From Gracilaria domingensis (taxonomy: Eukaryota > Rhodophyta > Florideophyceae > Gracilariales > Gracilariaceae), in the NCBI GenBank assembly GCA_022539475.1, contig VCMS01000113.1:5652-69651 (forward strand): DNA of 64,000 bases, written 5' to 3'. Position 1 is the stretch's first letter. The number at the start of each line of letters is the position of its first letter. Below the pieces are notes generated by a model that was not told where the DNA came from, made no database searches, and saw only the letters and a program-made list of their open reading frames with translations. Positions 52,277-61,968 of this stretch are shown here, one piece after another. The position numbers were made by a program, and so were the translations under genes.

Positions 52277-53731
52277 ATGATGTCTATCTTCCCTCGTCTA
52301 GATGCATCTGTCTTAAACGTTCTCAAGTACATTCTGATCAGCCTAGTTTTGAATCCAATCATTGGAAATTGGATTGGTTCTTTGGTAAGAGCATTTGGCT
52401 ATTATCAAGTGCTTTCTGGTAAATCTGTTTTGATATCCGAAACCAAACTTGGAATTTTCTCGCTGCATGCAATCTATTTTGGCCGCAATCGAAATCGATG
52501 GTTTATTGTCGCAATTGCTCTAATTGTCTTTGCACTTGAAATGTTATTCGAATTCTCATTCACAACAGCCATAATTCAGATAGGCGAAGAACGAGCTGTA
52601 TGGAATCAACCGAGTCACACATCACGATATCTATTGCCAGCAGATGTGTACGAGACTACAATTTCTGACGAACCAACCGATTTCCTTGAGACTGTGAGTT
52701 CGAATTCATCTTGCATCGTGCCCAGAATAACATTCAAAACTCGAAAGTCAAAACCTTCTAAATCAGACGTAAACTTTGAAGGCGGGTTTCTGCTTGAGTA
52801 TGCAGAAAACTTTTCGATTCGAAAGCCATATATTGATGCAATGAGTAACGAAGTAGTATGCGGTATCTATGAAGAAACACAGGATGCAATGTTTGAAGTT
52901 GGCGACGTCTACAAGGTGAAAACTGGTTCTGATACCGAAGGACTTCCATGTGACATCCGTCAAGAAAAGTATCAATATTACTGGTCTTTACTAAATCAGC
53001 ACAAGCTTCAAGAAATCAGTACCAAATTTGAAGACGTCTCGATTAGAATTAACGAGCGAGGTTCTTGTATTGATTCCTTTCAAACAATCTGCATCGTCGT
53101 CGATGACAACAAGAAACTCGCACTTCTCTTTTCAAGAAAAGGTAAACGTTGCAACACTACCGGACTCATTGTTATGATGGCAAGTGGAACAGCTGTGCAG
53201 AACATGGTGGAACATGGTAGACAAATAAGGTTCATGCAAGCCCTTAACGACGAAAATGTGTTTTACGTGAATCATGACAATCCCTCGCTTCGTATTATAA
53301 CTAAATTACGATTAGGAAGCATCGCGCGATGGATGATTGTGGCTGCAAATGAAGAAGGGGTTATAGGTGTCAAAAACGCAGTGATGAGTCGGACCGTTGC
53401 TGCTGAGCGACGAACTGTCGGTGCCGTAACCAAAACTGTATGGATTACTGTTATTGCAGTTTTCTTTATACTATCGATTCTTTTGGCTACACATTTGGCA
53501 GTTCTTGTAATGATCGCCAAGAAAAAATATGAAACGTATCCGTTATTGAAGAATTCGACGAATCGTTGGCAACTGCAGATCTCAATGCAAGATATGCGGG
53601 AACAGATCGCAAAAGATCTTCAGCTGCTTGGCCAAGAATTCAAGACAGAATCTTCAGATATACGTCTTAGACAGGAGCTAAACAAAGAAGGCGTTAAAAC
53701 TCTTAGATTATTACCGAAATACATCTTCTAG
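52277..53731 (+). CDS. unknown three-span membrane protein, paralogue B
   Basis: 484 residues from the ATG at 52277. The first 100 residues align with paralogue A without a gap: DASVLNVLKYILISLVLNP (span 1, 12-37), LGIFSLHAIYFGRNRNR (58-74), WFIVAIALIVFALEMLFEFS (span 2, 75-95). AVWNQPSHTSRY follows. The outer domain is shorter than in A and diverged, with cysteines and N-glycosylation sites. IVAANEEGVIGVKNAVMSRT precedes span 3 (about 387-414). The tail has MQDMREQIAKDLQLLG and NKEGVKTLRLLPKYIF. The same framework with a fast-changing outer domain suggests paralogues under diversifying pressure (inference). No known family. Confidence 0.85.
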   Translation: MMSIFPRLDASVLNVLKYILISLVLNPIIGNWIGSLVRAFGYYQVLSGKSVLISETKLGIFSLHAIYFGRNRNRWFIVAIALIVFALEMLFEFSFTTAIIQIGEERAVWNQPSHTSRYLLPADVYETTISDEPTDFLETVSSNSSCIVPRITFKTRKSKPSKSDVNFEGGFLLEYAENFSIRKPYIDAMSNEVVCGIYEETQDAMFEVGDVYKVKTGSDTEGLPCDIRQEKYQYYWSLLNQHKLQEISTKFEDVSIRINERGSCIDSFQTICIVVDDNKKLALLFSRKGKRCNTTGLIVMMASGTAVQNMVEHGRQIRFMQALNDENVFYVNHDNPSLRIITKLRLGSIARWMIVAANEEGVIGVKNAVMSRTVAAERRTVGAVTKTVWITVIAVFFILSILLATHLAVLVMIAKKKYETYPLLKNSTNRWQLQISMQDMREQIAKDLQLLGQEFKTESSDIRLRQELNKEGVKTLRLLPKYIF

Positions 53732-54089
53732 AGAACAACTCATTGTCAATTCAATTATTTTTTGATACAATTTTAACTGAAAAGACTAGGAGATGCGAAA
53801 AAACCATCAAAGAATGTTGCCTTCTGTAAGCATAGATCTTATACTGGACTACCGATCAATACATTTCTATTGCAGAATATTTCATTTCAATATCGATGTT
53901 CCATTAGATCTTCGTTGCACTTACGCAATAGATTCGTACTAACAACTTTAATGCTTGGAAACAATGCATAAAAGCAGAAACAAAACATATTCGCTTTAGA
54001 AAATAAAAGGATATTCAAGTTCTAAAAGCGAAAACATCAAAATTATTTACTGCAAGCAAGTTTTTTCGCAAAGACGAACGAAATGCTCA
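53732..54089. other. AT-rich spacer, no gene seen
   Basis: 3' flank of paralogue B leading to the transposase relic. No terminal inverted repeat was identified. Confidence 0.45.
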
Positions 54090-55260
54090 AATGATTTCTA
54101 ATTCTGTTGATCTATGGAATCGCTACCTGATCGCAGACAACGATAATTGGAGTCCATACGCCTCTGTATTATGGCTCTGTATTTGCTCTGAGCCAAGTTT
54201 CTCTTGCTTACAATTTGTTCTCGAATAAAAGAAAGACGGTTCAAGACTTGATTATAATATTCTCCATCTGTAAAACGTAGCGAAGGGCTCACGATATGGG
54301 CATTTGTTAGGGCTAGACATAGAAAAAGAATATCGTTGTAATGTTTTTCACCCCAGCGATATTTCTATCTCGAAACACTTCAAAGTTGCGTCAGACGACC
54401 GAAAACATTTTCGACTATGATTCTATCTAAAGAAATTTTCGACTTCTTTCCTCCTCGTCAAACTAAAGCACACCACGCCATGGTTTTTTGTTTGGCTTGA
54501 TAGATCTCATATGCTCTGCAACACCTTGATACGCCTTATCCATAAAAGTCCTCAATCGTTTTCATACTGCGATAGTAAATCTCTGACGTTAATAATAAAA
54601 TTGACTGATATTTTTTCCCTCTTCTGTAGTGCTGTTCTATCTTCTCTTATATTTCCTACAAATGTTACAATATCTGCTTTTGACCCAGGGTAGTGCGGAA
54701 ATGCGTAAATCCCCAAAACGATTGGCAAAACTGAAACTTCTGACTTAAAGCCATAGAGCTTATGCTTGCCACTAAAATACTTTTTTTTCTCCTCCATATT
54801 TCCCGATGGTTGGTACGACTATTGAAAAATAATGCCAGTTGCATAAAGACGAAAGGAAAAAATCTGTAAAGTCTAAATTCTAAGATAAAATTATCTTCAT
54901 AGTGAAATGGCCGTCGTTGCGTGAAAAACACTGAAAAAAAACCTAGGATGCAATCATTGAGATAAATTTCAAAATAAGCTTTTAAAATGTTGAGGCATGC
55001 ACGTTAAACATCTGGGCAAAAAATATCTCATTTCCCCCCATTTTTTTAGTGTAGCAAACGTCATAAAAAGCAAGTCTTTTGGCTTGAATTCTTACTTTCG
55101 CCCACGCCCAATGTTCCATTTTTTCTCGGTAATTTGTTCTTTGACTTGCCAAACAGACTGAAACTCTTGCGAGGTAATCTTTGTCATCATTAAACTCGTT
55201 TGTTTACCATTCTGAAAATTAAAAGAATCATAAATCATAGAGTCGCTATCATTCTTTTCA
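54090..55260 (-). pseudogene. decayed DDE transposase (Harbinger/IS5-like DNA transposon)
   Basis: Pieces in order on the minus strand: a helix-turn-helix start near 55230-55010 (LMMTKITSQEFQSVWQVKEQ, GRGRK, KPKDLLFMTFATLKKWG); a core with FSGKHKLYGFKSEVSVLP and HYPGSKADIVTF near 54600-54790; MDKAYQGVAEHMRSIKP near 54500; a third catalytic region IIVENVFGRLTQL near 54400; KYRWGEKHYNDIL and ALTNAHIV; and a C-terminus LRFTDGEYYNQVLNRLS with a basic tail. This is the layout of DDE_Tnp_4-type transposases known from algae and oomycetes. At least two frameshifts and several stops (for example after GRGRK and in the core) mark it as dead. It is far more AT-rich than the host genes. Confidence 0.65.
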
Positions 55261-56341
55261 TCATCTGAACTGAATTTTTCATCTCTTGAAAATTGATGAA
55301 TGTTGCACTGACATTCGAGAACTGCCGCTCAAAGATAGTTTAACAATATAGCAGCGTGTCCTGAGATAATACGCAACATTGTGGCTGCTAGAGTCATTCA
55401 AAGGGATTAAAAAAAGATGAAAACTGTGGAAGATCAACCTTTATCTTACATACTAGTCTCTACTATGAGATAACGCCGCCAAACAAAAGAGTCATACAGG
55501 CGCGATTGGAGTAAGTTCGTAAACACGGCGTGTAGTCCCCTCATCCGGTCGGGTATAAGTGTAACGCGTAGAAACAAGCGCCAGCATCAGGCGGTCGTAA
55601 AAAAACTGGGCGGTTGGAAGCATGATCCGCGTTCTACATACTCGCGTTGGGTCCGAACGGCTTGTAAACCTAGTAATTTCCAGCACGATATAGTATCGCA
55701 GGTCTGCTTAAGCGAACTAGTAGAATGAAACGGTGGTGCTTACCCTTCCCAAGTTAGGTCTACGGGAATAGCGGAGGTGCATAAGTAGCACCTCGACGCT
55801 GCAACTCACCGCGTACAGTCCAAATCGGCACCCTGTCTACGTGGCAAAAATATCCAGAGATGGAGCAAGTGCCATCTTTCTACAACTATGCTACGTGTAG
55901 TTCCTATCGTACAAGTCCGCATGGCGTGCCATCCTGGGGCACGTGTGACACTTTTCATGTCCTGCCAGCCTCTGACACATCCCTTTCTTACTTGCCGCAC
56001 CGATCGGATCAATCATACTACAGAGCTGACCCCACAATATTGCAGACCCCTTTTCTAGATTTCGTGACGTCCACGGCGCGCCAAAGTCTTCCTTTTGTAC
56101 TGAAATTAACCCAATCATCAGCTATAACGAATCTTCTCTTTTTTGTTTTCAATGTGCCGATCGGCGGAAAAGATCATTCCTTCAGCGTAGAAGGACATTC
56201 CGAACGTACCGCAGCCGGAAGCGCTCTCAGAACGGGAGCACGCGCAGGTGCTGATTGATCTCACAGGAGAAGTGACGGGGGGGCACACCCGCGCAGCCCG
56301 CGACGGAAGGCATTTCGGTATTCAACCCACCTGCCGTTGCG
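55261..56341. other. intergenic, no supported gene
   Basis: A 132-codon frame at 55860-56258 has no recognisable content or clear start context. Otherwise nothing is seen. Confidence 0.4.
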
Positions 56342-56938
56342 ATGTCACATTTTCCAGGCGGAAGCTCGAGCGAATACAACCTTCCGAGAACGCCTCACCT
56401 GACTATGGACGTCTGCGACGTCCCTATTCCGGGTAGGAGCTCTCCGCCATCAAGTTCCATCCCGCACCAGAGTGTACCGCTCCAAGGTCCGTTTAGGAAT
56501 GCCAACCCATCCCGATAACTGCTCGGACAAATGTTCACGCCAGCCTTCCCACCTACCGTGCCGATGGTGCCGACGTGCACACCCTTGGCACCACTCGGTG
56601 TATTTCAGCAACCGGTTGGCAATACAATATTCACGCCGGTGAATATGAACAGCAATCCGTTCGATATGGGTTCACAGCAAACGAACCAGGGAGGTGGTCA
56701 GCCCACGGTTTCCCAAGTTCCTCTTCCGGGACAGCAGTTTGACCATCGTCGCCACCGCTCTAGTAGTCATGGCGTTCCGAGTGGTGGAAAACAACCACCG
56801 TATAGTATGGAGGAATATCTTTCCAACTACTTCTTGAACGGTTACCTGGATGGCTGTCGCTTTGCCACGGTACCTCCGCAGCGCCCCTTCCAGGAACGAA
56901 CCTGGCGGAATCCGAAGCGCACGGCGAGGGTAGCATAG
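56342..56938 (+). pseudogene. proline/serine-rich unknown frame with one stop
   Basis: About 198 codons in one frame from the ATG at 56342 to 56938, interrupted once by TAA near 56513. The content is low complexity with Pro, Ser, Gln and Asn (IPGRSSPPSSSIPHQSVPLQ; NPFDMGSQQTNQGGGQPTV). A more structured end, YSMEEYLSNYFLNGYLDGCR, is followed by a basic tail. Unrecognised. It may be the end of a gag-like or accessory transposon protein, or a host gene hit by one stop. Confidence 0.4.
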
Positions 56939-57448
56939 CAGGCGCGGTGGAGACATCTGCCCAGTATAACCGGTAGACGCGAAGACAACACTGTTGGGAG
57001 CTGCGACATCGTCTGTCTCTTGCAGATGCTAGTTTTTGGCGAGGGTCGTCCAGAAATTGGCAAGGGTCGTCCAGTAAATTTTTTGAAAAAATATCGAGAT
57101 CAATTATTTCAAAATTTGCAGATAATTGCTTGGGTCGTCCAGAATCGCTGTGCAGTAAATACTGGTGGGTTTTCCACTCATGCTAGTTCTTTAGTCGAGG
57201 GCTACCTGAACAGTATTTCGCGAAGTCTAGGTTCAGTTTCCATTAAGGTGCACATTACACGATACCTTCTGCGGAATGATACCCTGCAACGCATGGAATA
57301 CTGGTGCTAGTACAGATGATGCCCATTATGAAGTCATACCGTTTTATTCGTATCTATTCTTCTATCGACCGCTTTTGCTAACCACTACTTCGCTATATTA
57401 CATGTACCATTTCCCCATGATGGAGCAGGTGTAGGCGCAATCTGCGGC

Positions 57449-57470
57449 AGATGCCGCAGACTGCACCTCC
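57449..57470. repeat. hairpin 1
   Basis: TCTGCGGC-AGAT-GCCGCAGA, a perfect 8-bp stem that can extend outward with mismatches through the flanking AGGTG...CACCT words. Confidence 0.65.
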
Positions 57471-57507
57471 ACCATAGTGCTGTATCGGTAGAACAAATAC
57501 GCACTCC

Positions 57508-57540
57508 GAGAGGATGAGGCGCGAAGCGCCTCATCCTCTC
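57508..57540. repeat. hairpin 2, perfect 15-bp stem
   Basis: GAGAGGATGAGGCGC and its exact reverse complement separated by GAA. No T tract follows, so it is not a bacterial-type terminator. Confidence 0.95.
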
Positions 57541-57541
57541 C

Positions 57542-57593
57542 GTTCCTCATGTAGGGAACCATGCCCAGATGCATGGTTCCCTACTTGAGGAAC
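57542..57593. repeat. hairpin 3, 23-bp stem
   Basis: Arms 57542-57564 and 57571-57593 pair with one mismatch around a six-base loop. It stands one base after hairpin 2. Confidence 0.93.
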
Positions 57594-57635
57594 CTGCACC
57601 TGCAACTCGTGAGCTACGTCCGCATCAAAAGTCAT

Positions 57636-57780
57636 TTACCTGTATACGCAAGCAGAAAGTATCCATAAGTTAGTCAATTCTCCGTTGGATGCATTTGAAA
57701 TGCGATGGAACGTACCATTGATAAAACAAAACAGAAACGTTGAGCTAGAAAAGTCGAGGGACCTAGTAACTCGCAAAAGG
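57636..57780 (+). repeat. direct repeat, copy 1 (about 145 bp)
   Basis: From TTTACCTGTATACGCAAGC to AACTCGCAAAAG; the same block recurs at 58007-58151 with about seven base differences. Confidence 0.9.
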
Positions 57781-58006
57781 AAAAAGAAGAAGGAAAGGGA
57801 TCGGTTAGATTACCAGCCCACCATCATCGTAAAGCGCGAAAGGTGTCGAAGCGAGAACTCACAACCAAGGACACCAAGAATGCCCATGCAGCAAACATAC
57901 CGCAAGATGCGATAAACGAAAGAGCAGCCTATGTCCCAACCAAGCACCAGAATCGCCTATCCCGAACAGCCAGAGATCGATCTTGAGAGACGAAATGAAA
58001 TTGGTC

Positions 58007-58151
58007 GTTTACCTGTATACGCAAGCAGAAAGTATCCATAAGTTAGTCAATGCTCGGTTGGATACATTTGAAATGCGATGGAACGTACCATTGATAAACC
58101 AAAACAGAAACGTTGCGCTAGAAAAGTCGAGGGACCTAGTAACTCGCAAAA
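58007..58151 (+). repeat. direct repeat, copy 2 (about 145 bp)
   Basis: Second copy of the block at 57636-57780, 371 bases further on. The duplication may include partly diverged flanks. Confidence 0.9.
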
Positions 58152-58343
58152 GTAACCCAAAGCCTTTTTCCTGCCGTTTACATGTCGCAGAGCGCGAAGA
58201 GAGGTGGTGAGGATTGGTTAGTTTAGAACAAAGATACGTAGAAGGATATGGAAGCACGTACGACAAGACTGCACGAAAAGACTGCACGGAATACATCCGT
58301 GAGATACGGATGCTGTCCGCTTCATGGAGGCGTCCGACGAGGG

Positions 58344-58428
58344 CGGAGAAAGAGAATGAGGTACGCTTCATGTCCGCTTAATGGAATCCATTAAGCAGAG
58401 ATGAAGCGTACTTCATTCTCTTTCTCCG
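58344..58428. repeat. 85-base foldback with 42-bp arms
   Basis: CGGAGAAAGAGAATGAGGTA opens the left arm (58344-58385) and the right arm (58387-58428) is its reverse complement with about four mismatches, around a single-base loop. It looks like a foldback or MITE-like end. Confidence 0.92.
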
Positions 58429-58742
58429 CATGCTACTTCGTAGCGAGTGCGAGGGCGGAAAAAAGTACGACGGAGCGGAGTAGAACGCGAGAATGGCACG
58501 GATCACGACGGTAACAGAAGGTCGGACGTCGGACGGGCGGCGGCGGCGGCGGGGGGAAGAGATTTATTTTTCTGTGCGAGATTGGACAAGTTTACAGCCT
58601 ACAACGTTGCGAAACCACAGTTTTATAACCGGTGGTAGATAATACGAGAAGTACACCCTTGTGTTGAGGTCGACGTGTACCTACGTTCCTTTTTGAACGA
58701 AAGCACGTGATTTAAACTCAAAATATATTCTCCGTTCTGAGC

Positions 58743-61700
58743 ATGACGTCGATCTTGACTGTCGCTCGACCTCCTTCTCCCTTCTTACAACCTTCCCTTG
58801 CAGTCTTTGTCGTCGTTTCTCGTTCATTTCTTCTTCCCATGGTCTACTACTGTACACATAAGAAGCGTGGGTGCCCTTTCGTTACTCGCCGAGGAGTCTT
58901 ATCCCATCAACAGCATGTCAACCATTGCCCGTTTCGTCTGAAAGCAGCGCTGGAAGACGACAATAGCCGGCCCATTCGGAGAAGCAAGCGTCTCAAGCTT
59001 TCCGCACCCGCGCCCGCATCTTCCGAAACGGTCACTGCCCCTTGTCGCCTTCCCGAGCCTCCGGTGTCCGAGGACATCGTCGACCCCACTCCGTGCGCCC
59101 CTCCCATTCCGGACACTTCGCATTGTGTTTCTCCTTCCCCGGGTCCCGCGTCATTAGAGCGAGAACACGGAAGCAGTTCCCGCCCAGTGCCTTCTGAGGA
59201 GACCCTCGGTGATTTGCATATGGATTATCTCACGGTTTGTCTGGCTTCAGTAGCTTCCAACCTTGGTCATCGTGAGGCTGACGAACTAATTGGGCTACTT
59301 CGGGACCCGCGATTCTCGCAAAAGCGATTCAACGAGACCATAACAAGTTCCAAGCGCTGTACAGAACTGAAGAACGCCATTTTCGAACGATACGCCTCAA
59401 AGGACGGTTTCAATCGAAGAACTGTCTCGCCAGAAGGATGTAAGTTCAGCGCCACTCTCTACACGAGAGACCCCGTTCAGACACTTGTGAAACAGCTCCA
59501 GTTGGCTAACAGCGAAAACACATTCTTCCACCCTATACCTCAGACCCACTCCACGAAAATATCTCACCCCATGTCCGGCTCTCTCGCAAGAGACGTCACC
59601 TCAATACTTAAGGAAATGGTCATGGGCTCTTTGGATAGTAGAATAGTGTGGTACTCCCAAGAAATAAGTTACAGTGAATCTTTCGTAGGTCTTCTGCAGG
59701 TATACACCGATAAGTCTTCAACAACTCTAAAGCAAACATCGGTTACCGCCTATCCTCTTCACCTCATATTTCTCAACTTCTCCGACGAGCTTCGCCGTAA
59801 GTGTATCCGTGATGACCTCACAGTAGTGGCATACTGCCCTACCACACTGATCGAGGTTTCCGCATCTGAAGCAGACGCAATGCCATTTGTTTCTAGCAAG
59901 TCTCTACGCGAGTCCAGGATGCAAATCCTTCAAGAATCTCTTCGTCACGTCCTGGAGCCCATTCTAAATCTCACGCAGAAAGGTTTTCAGTTCATCGGGG
60001 AAGACAAACTAAGTCGAGTGTGCCATCCTCTGCTTGCAAGTTATTGTGCGGATATTTCTGAGGCTAAGGACATTCTGTCCATTCTTCATGGGACCAAAAC
60101 GGAAAGCCCGTGTCATAGATGCAAAGCCCCTCGCTCATCTTTATGCAGTCCTATTCCCACCTCATTCAACGGACGTTCTCAAAAGCACACGAAAAGCATC
60201 CGAAAGACATACACAGCTATCTTGCAACATGCACAAAAAGACGAGGCGGAAAGACGTCCACGTCGTGCGAGGGAGAGGAGATCTCAAGCGGATACTCTGA
60301 TGCGTTCAAATTCCATATCTCTCATTCCTTCGTTCCTCGAAACTTCCGTAAGCCTTGGAATGATCCCGGGATTGTCTCCCCATACAGTCTGTTCTCATTC
60401 GAACCATTACACAACTTGCATCTCGGCATCTCAAAGTTGATAAAAACGGCCACAATCGAGAGACTGCAGTCAGACACCCTGTGCACCACAATAGGAACAT
60501 CTGCATCGCGTTCATTTCGAACGATACGCACCCAACTCCTCAACCATGCAAACGCAATTCTAGCTGCCATAGAACGCGATTCTCCTGCCAAAGGTTTACA
60601 TATCGATTTCTCCACGCAGGAGAAAGGCAAATCTTTGAATGGTATCTTCACGAAAGACGGTCTCCGTGGAATGCTGGAGGCCAAAAACTACAAAGCACTT
60701 GACATGGTCCTTCCCTTCATAGGAGCATTCTTTGACATATGCTGTGGAGAACAGGACGTTGCCCCAATCACAACCGTTTTCTCTCAGTACTCGGACTTGC
60801 TTTCGACCTTATTCAGATACAATCGTGACCCGTATTGGACTGAAAGCTCTCTCCTGTGTCTTAGTTCGGAGATTGAAGCCTTCAAGCGTTCCGCAAAAAA
60901 GACTCTGGCGGATTTTCATCCCTCCAGACTGGGAACTCTGAAGTTTCATCTTCTCGATCATCTCGTGGACGATATTCGCCGTCTGGGAAGTATCAAGTAC
61001 TACGACGCAGGCATATACGAACATGCACACCTGCTATTTAAAAGACACTACAAAAAAGACGTCCAGAAGAACAGCAACGGCTGTGGAGGAGACTATTCGC
61101 TCCATTGAGCACGGACATGTTAGAAAGCAATGGAATGGCAATACTCCTTACCAGCGTAATCCAGGTTTACCAGGAACTTCCACACAGCTTCCTCGGTTTG
61201 CAATGAGAGGGCGTTCTTTCACTTTACGAGCTCTTCAACATTGTGTTTCAAGTATGTCCAGTTCAAAAACATGGACTGCTGTTAGAGAGATGTTCTCAAG
61301 TAGGGACACAAGGTCGATTCTTGATCAGATTGGTGAACAGGCCCTTCCTCCTTTCCTCAGTCTCGTGAAAGAAACACTGGATGAGCACTCTATTACATAC
61401 TTCCCAGAAAAGACAAGGATAACTCTGGTGAATTCGGCCCTCGTGAAAGGCGGTTTCGTTCCGACTCTTGAACACTTCGATTCGTCTTCTAAGGCACTTA
61501 AGCTGGGACGACCCAAATACCCCATCATCCAACGTGTCTTCGCTTCTCCAGCATTTGGTCCCAGTAGAAAGCCAAAGTTTTCCACTGTATTGGTAAGCGG
61601 AGAAGATTCAGAGACTTGGGTTGCCCAGGTAGTCGCTCTGATTCGAATATCTCTCCTTGATTCTGCACTTACCGCACCAGAGGTGGCATTCGTCCGGTAT

Positions 61701-61894
61701 TTCGAGGTTTTACCCCCGCAACAAACATCGACCACATATTGAAATGCATATCTTTACGGTGGGCCACAAACGATGAAAAGAACCACACTCTTCCGTTCCC
61801 TCGTCATTCCAAAGCGGAGACTATCGTAGAGTTAACTCCTTGGTACGCGATGGTTCCGGCTTCTGCACTACAGGGAACTGTCCATGTTGTTTGA
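58743..61894 (+). pseudogene. Plavaka-like transposase
   Basis: About 1,050 codons. It starts at the ATG at 58743 or, more likely, 58839 (MVYYCTHKKRGCPFVTRRGV), which opens a Cys/His zinc finger ending in HVNHCPF. Family blocks: LLQVYTDKSSTTLKQTSVTA with YPLHLIFLNFSDELRRK (the target-like 'stage name' block of Plavaka), KTESPCHRCKAP, SLFSFEPLHNLHLGISKLIK, LGTLKFHLLDHLVDDIRRLG with KYYDAGIYEHAHLLFKRHYK, and a C-terminal LRWATNDEKNHTLPFP...TPWYAMVPAS. Frameshifts lie near 60200-60250, near 61080 and near 61730, so it is not functional as read. Otherwise stop-free, so it died recently. Confidence 0.65.
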
Positions 61895-61968
61895 TCAAAC
61901 TACCCTGCTCCACCTTTTTGTCCTCCACTTCAATGGTTTCAACACCGATTCTACATCAATCGATTCTA

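Larger units (their letters stand above)
56939..58742. other. repeat- and hairpin-rich spacer left of the DNA transposon
   Basis: No gene seen. It holds three copies of GGGTCGTCCAG (57043, 57064, 57132), three hairpins at 57436-57593, a duplicated 150-bp block and an 85-base foldback at 58344-58428; these are listed separately. A G/C-rich (GGC)n patch lies near 58540. Confidence 0.55.

Noticed and set aside
57508-57593. Hairpins 2 and 3 as transcription terminators or a CRISPR array
   Set aside because: No U tract, no neighbouring gene end, and arms are not repeated with spacers; the host is eukaryotic.
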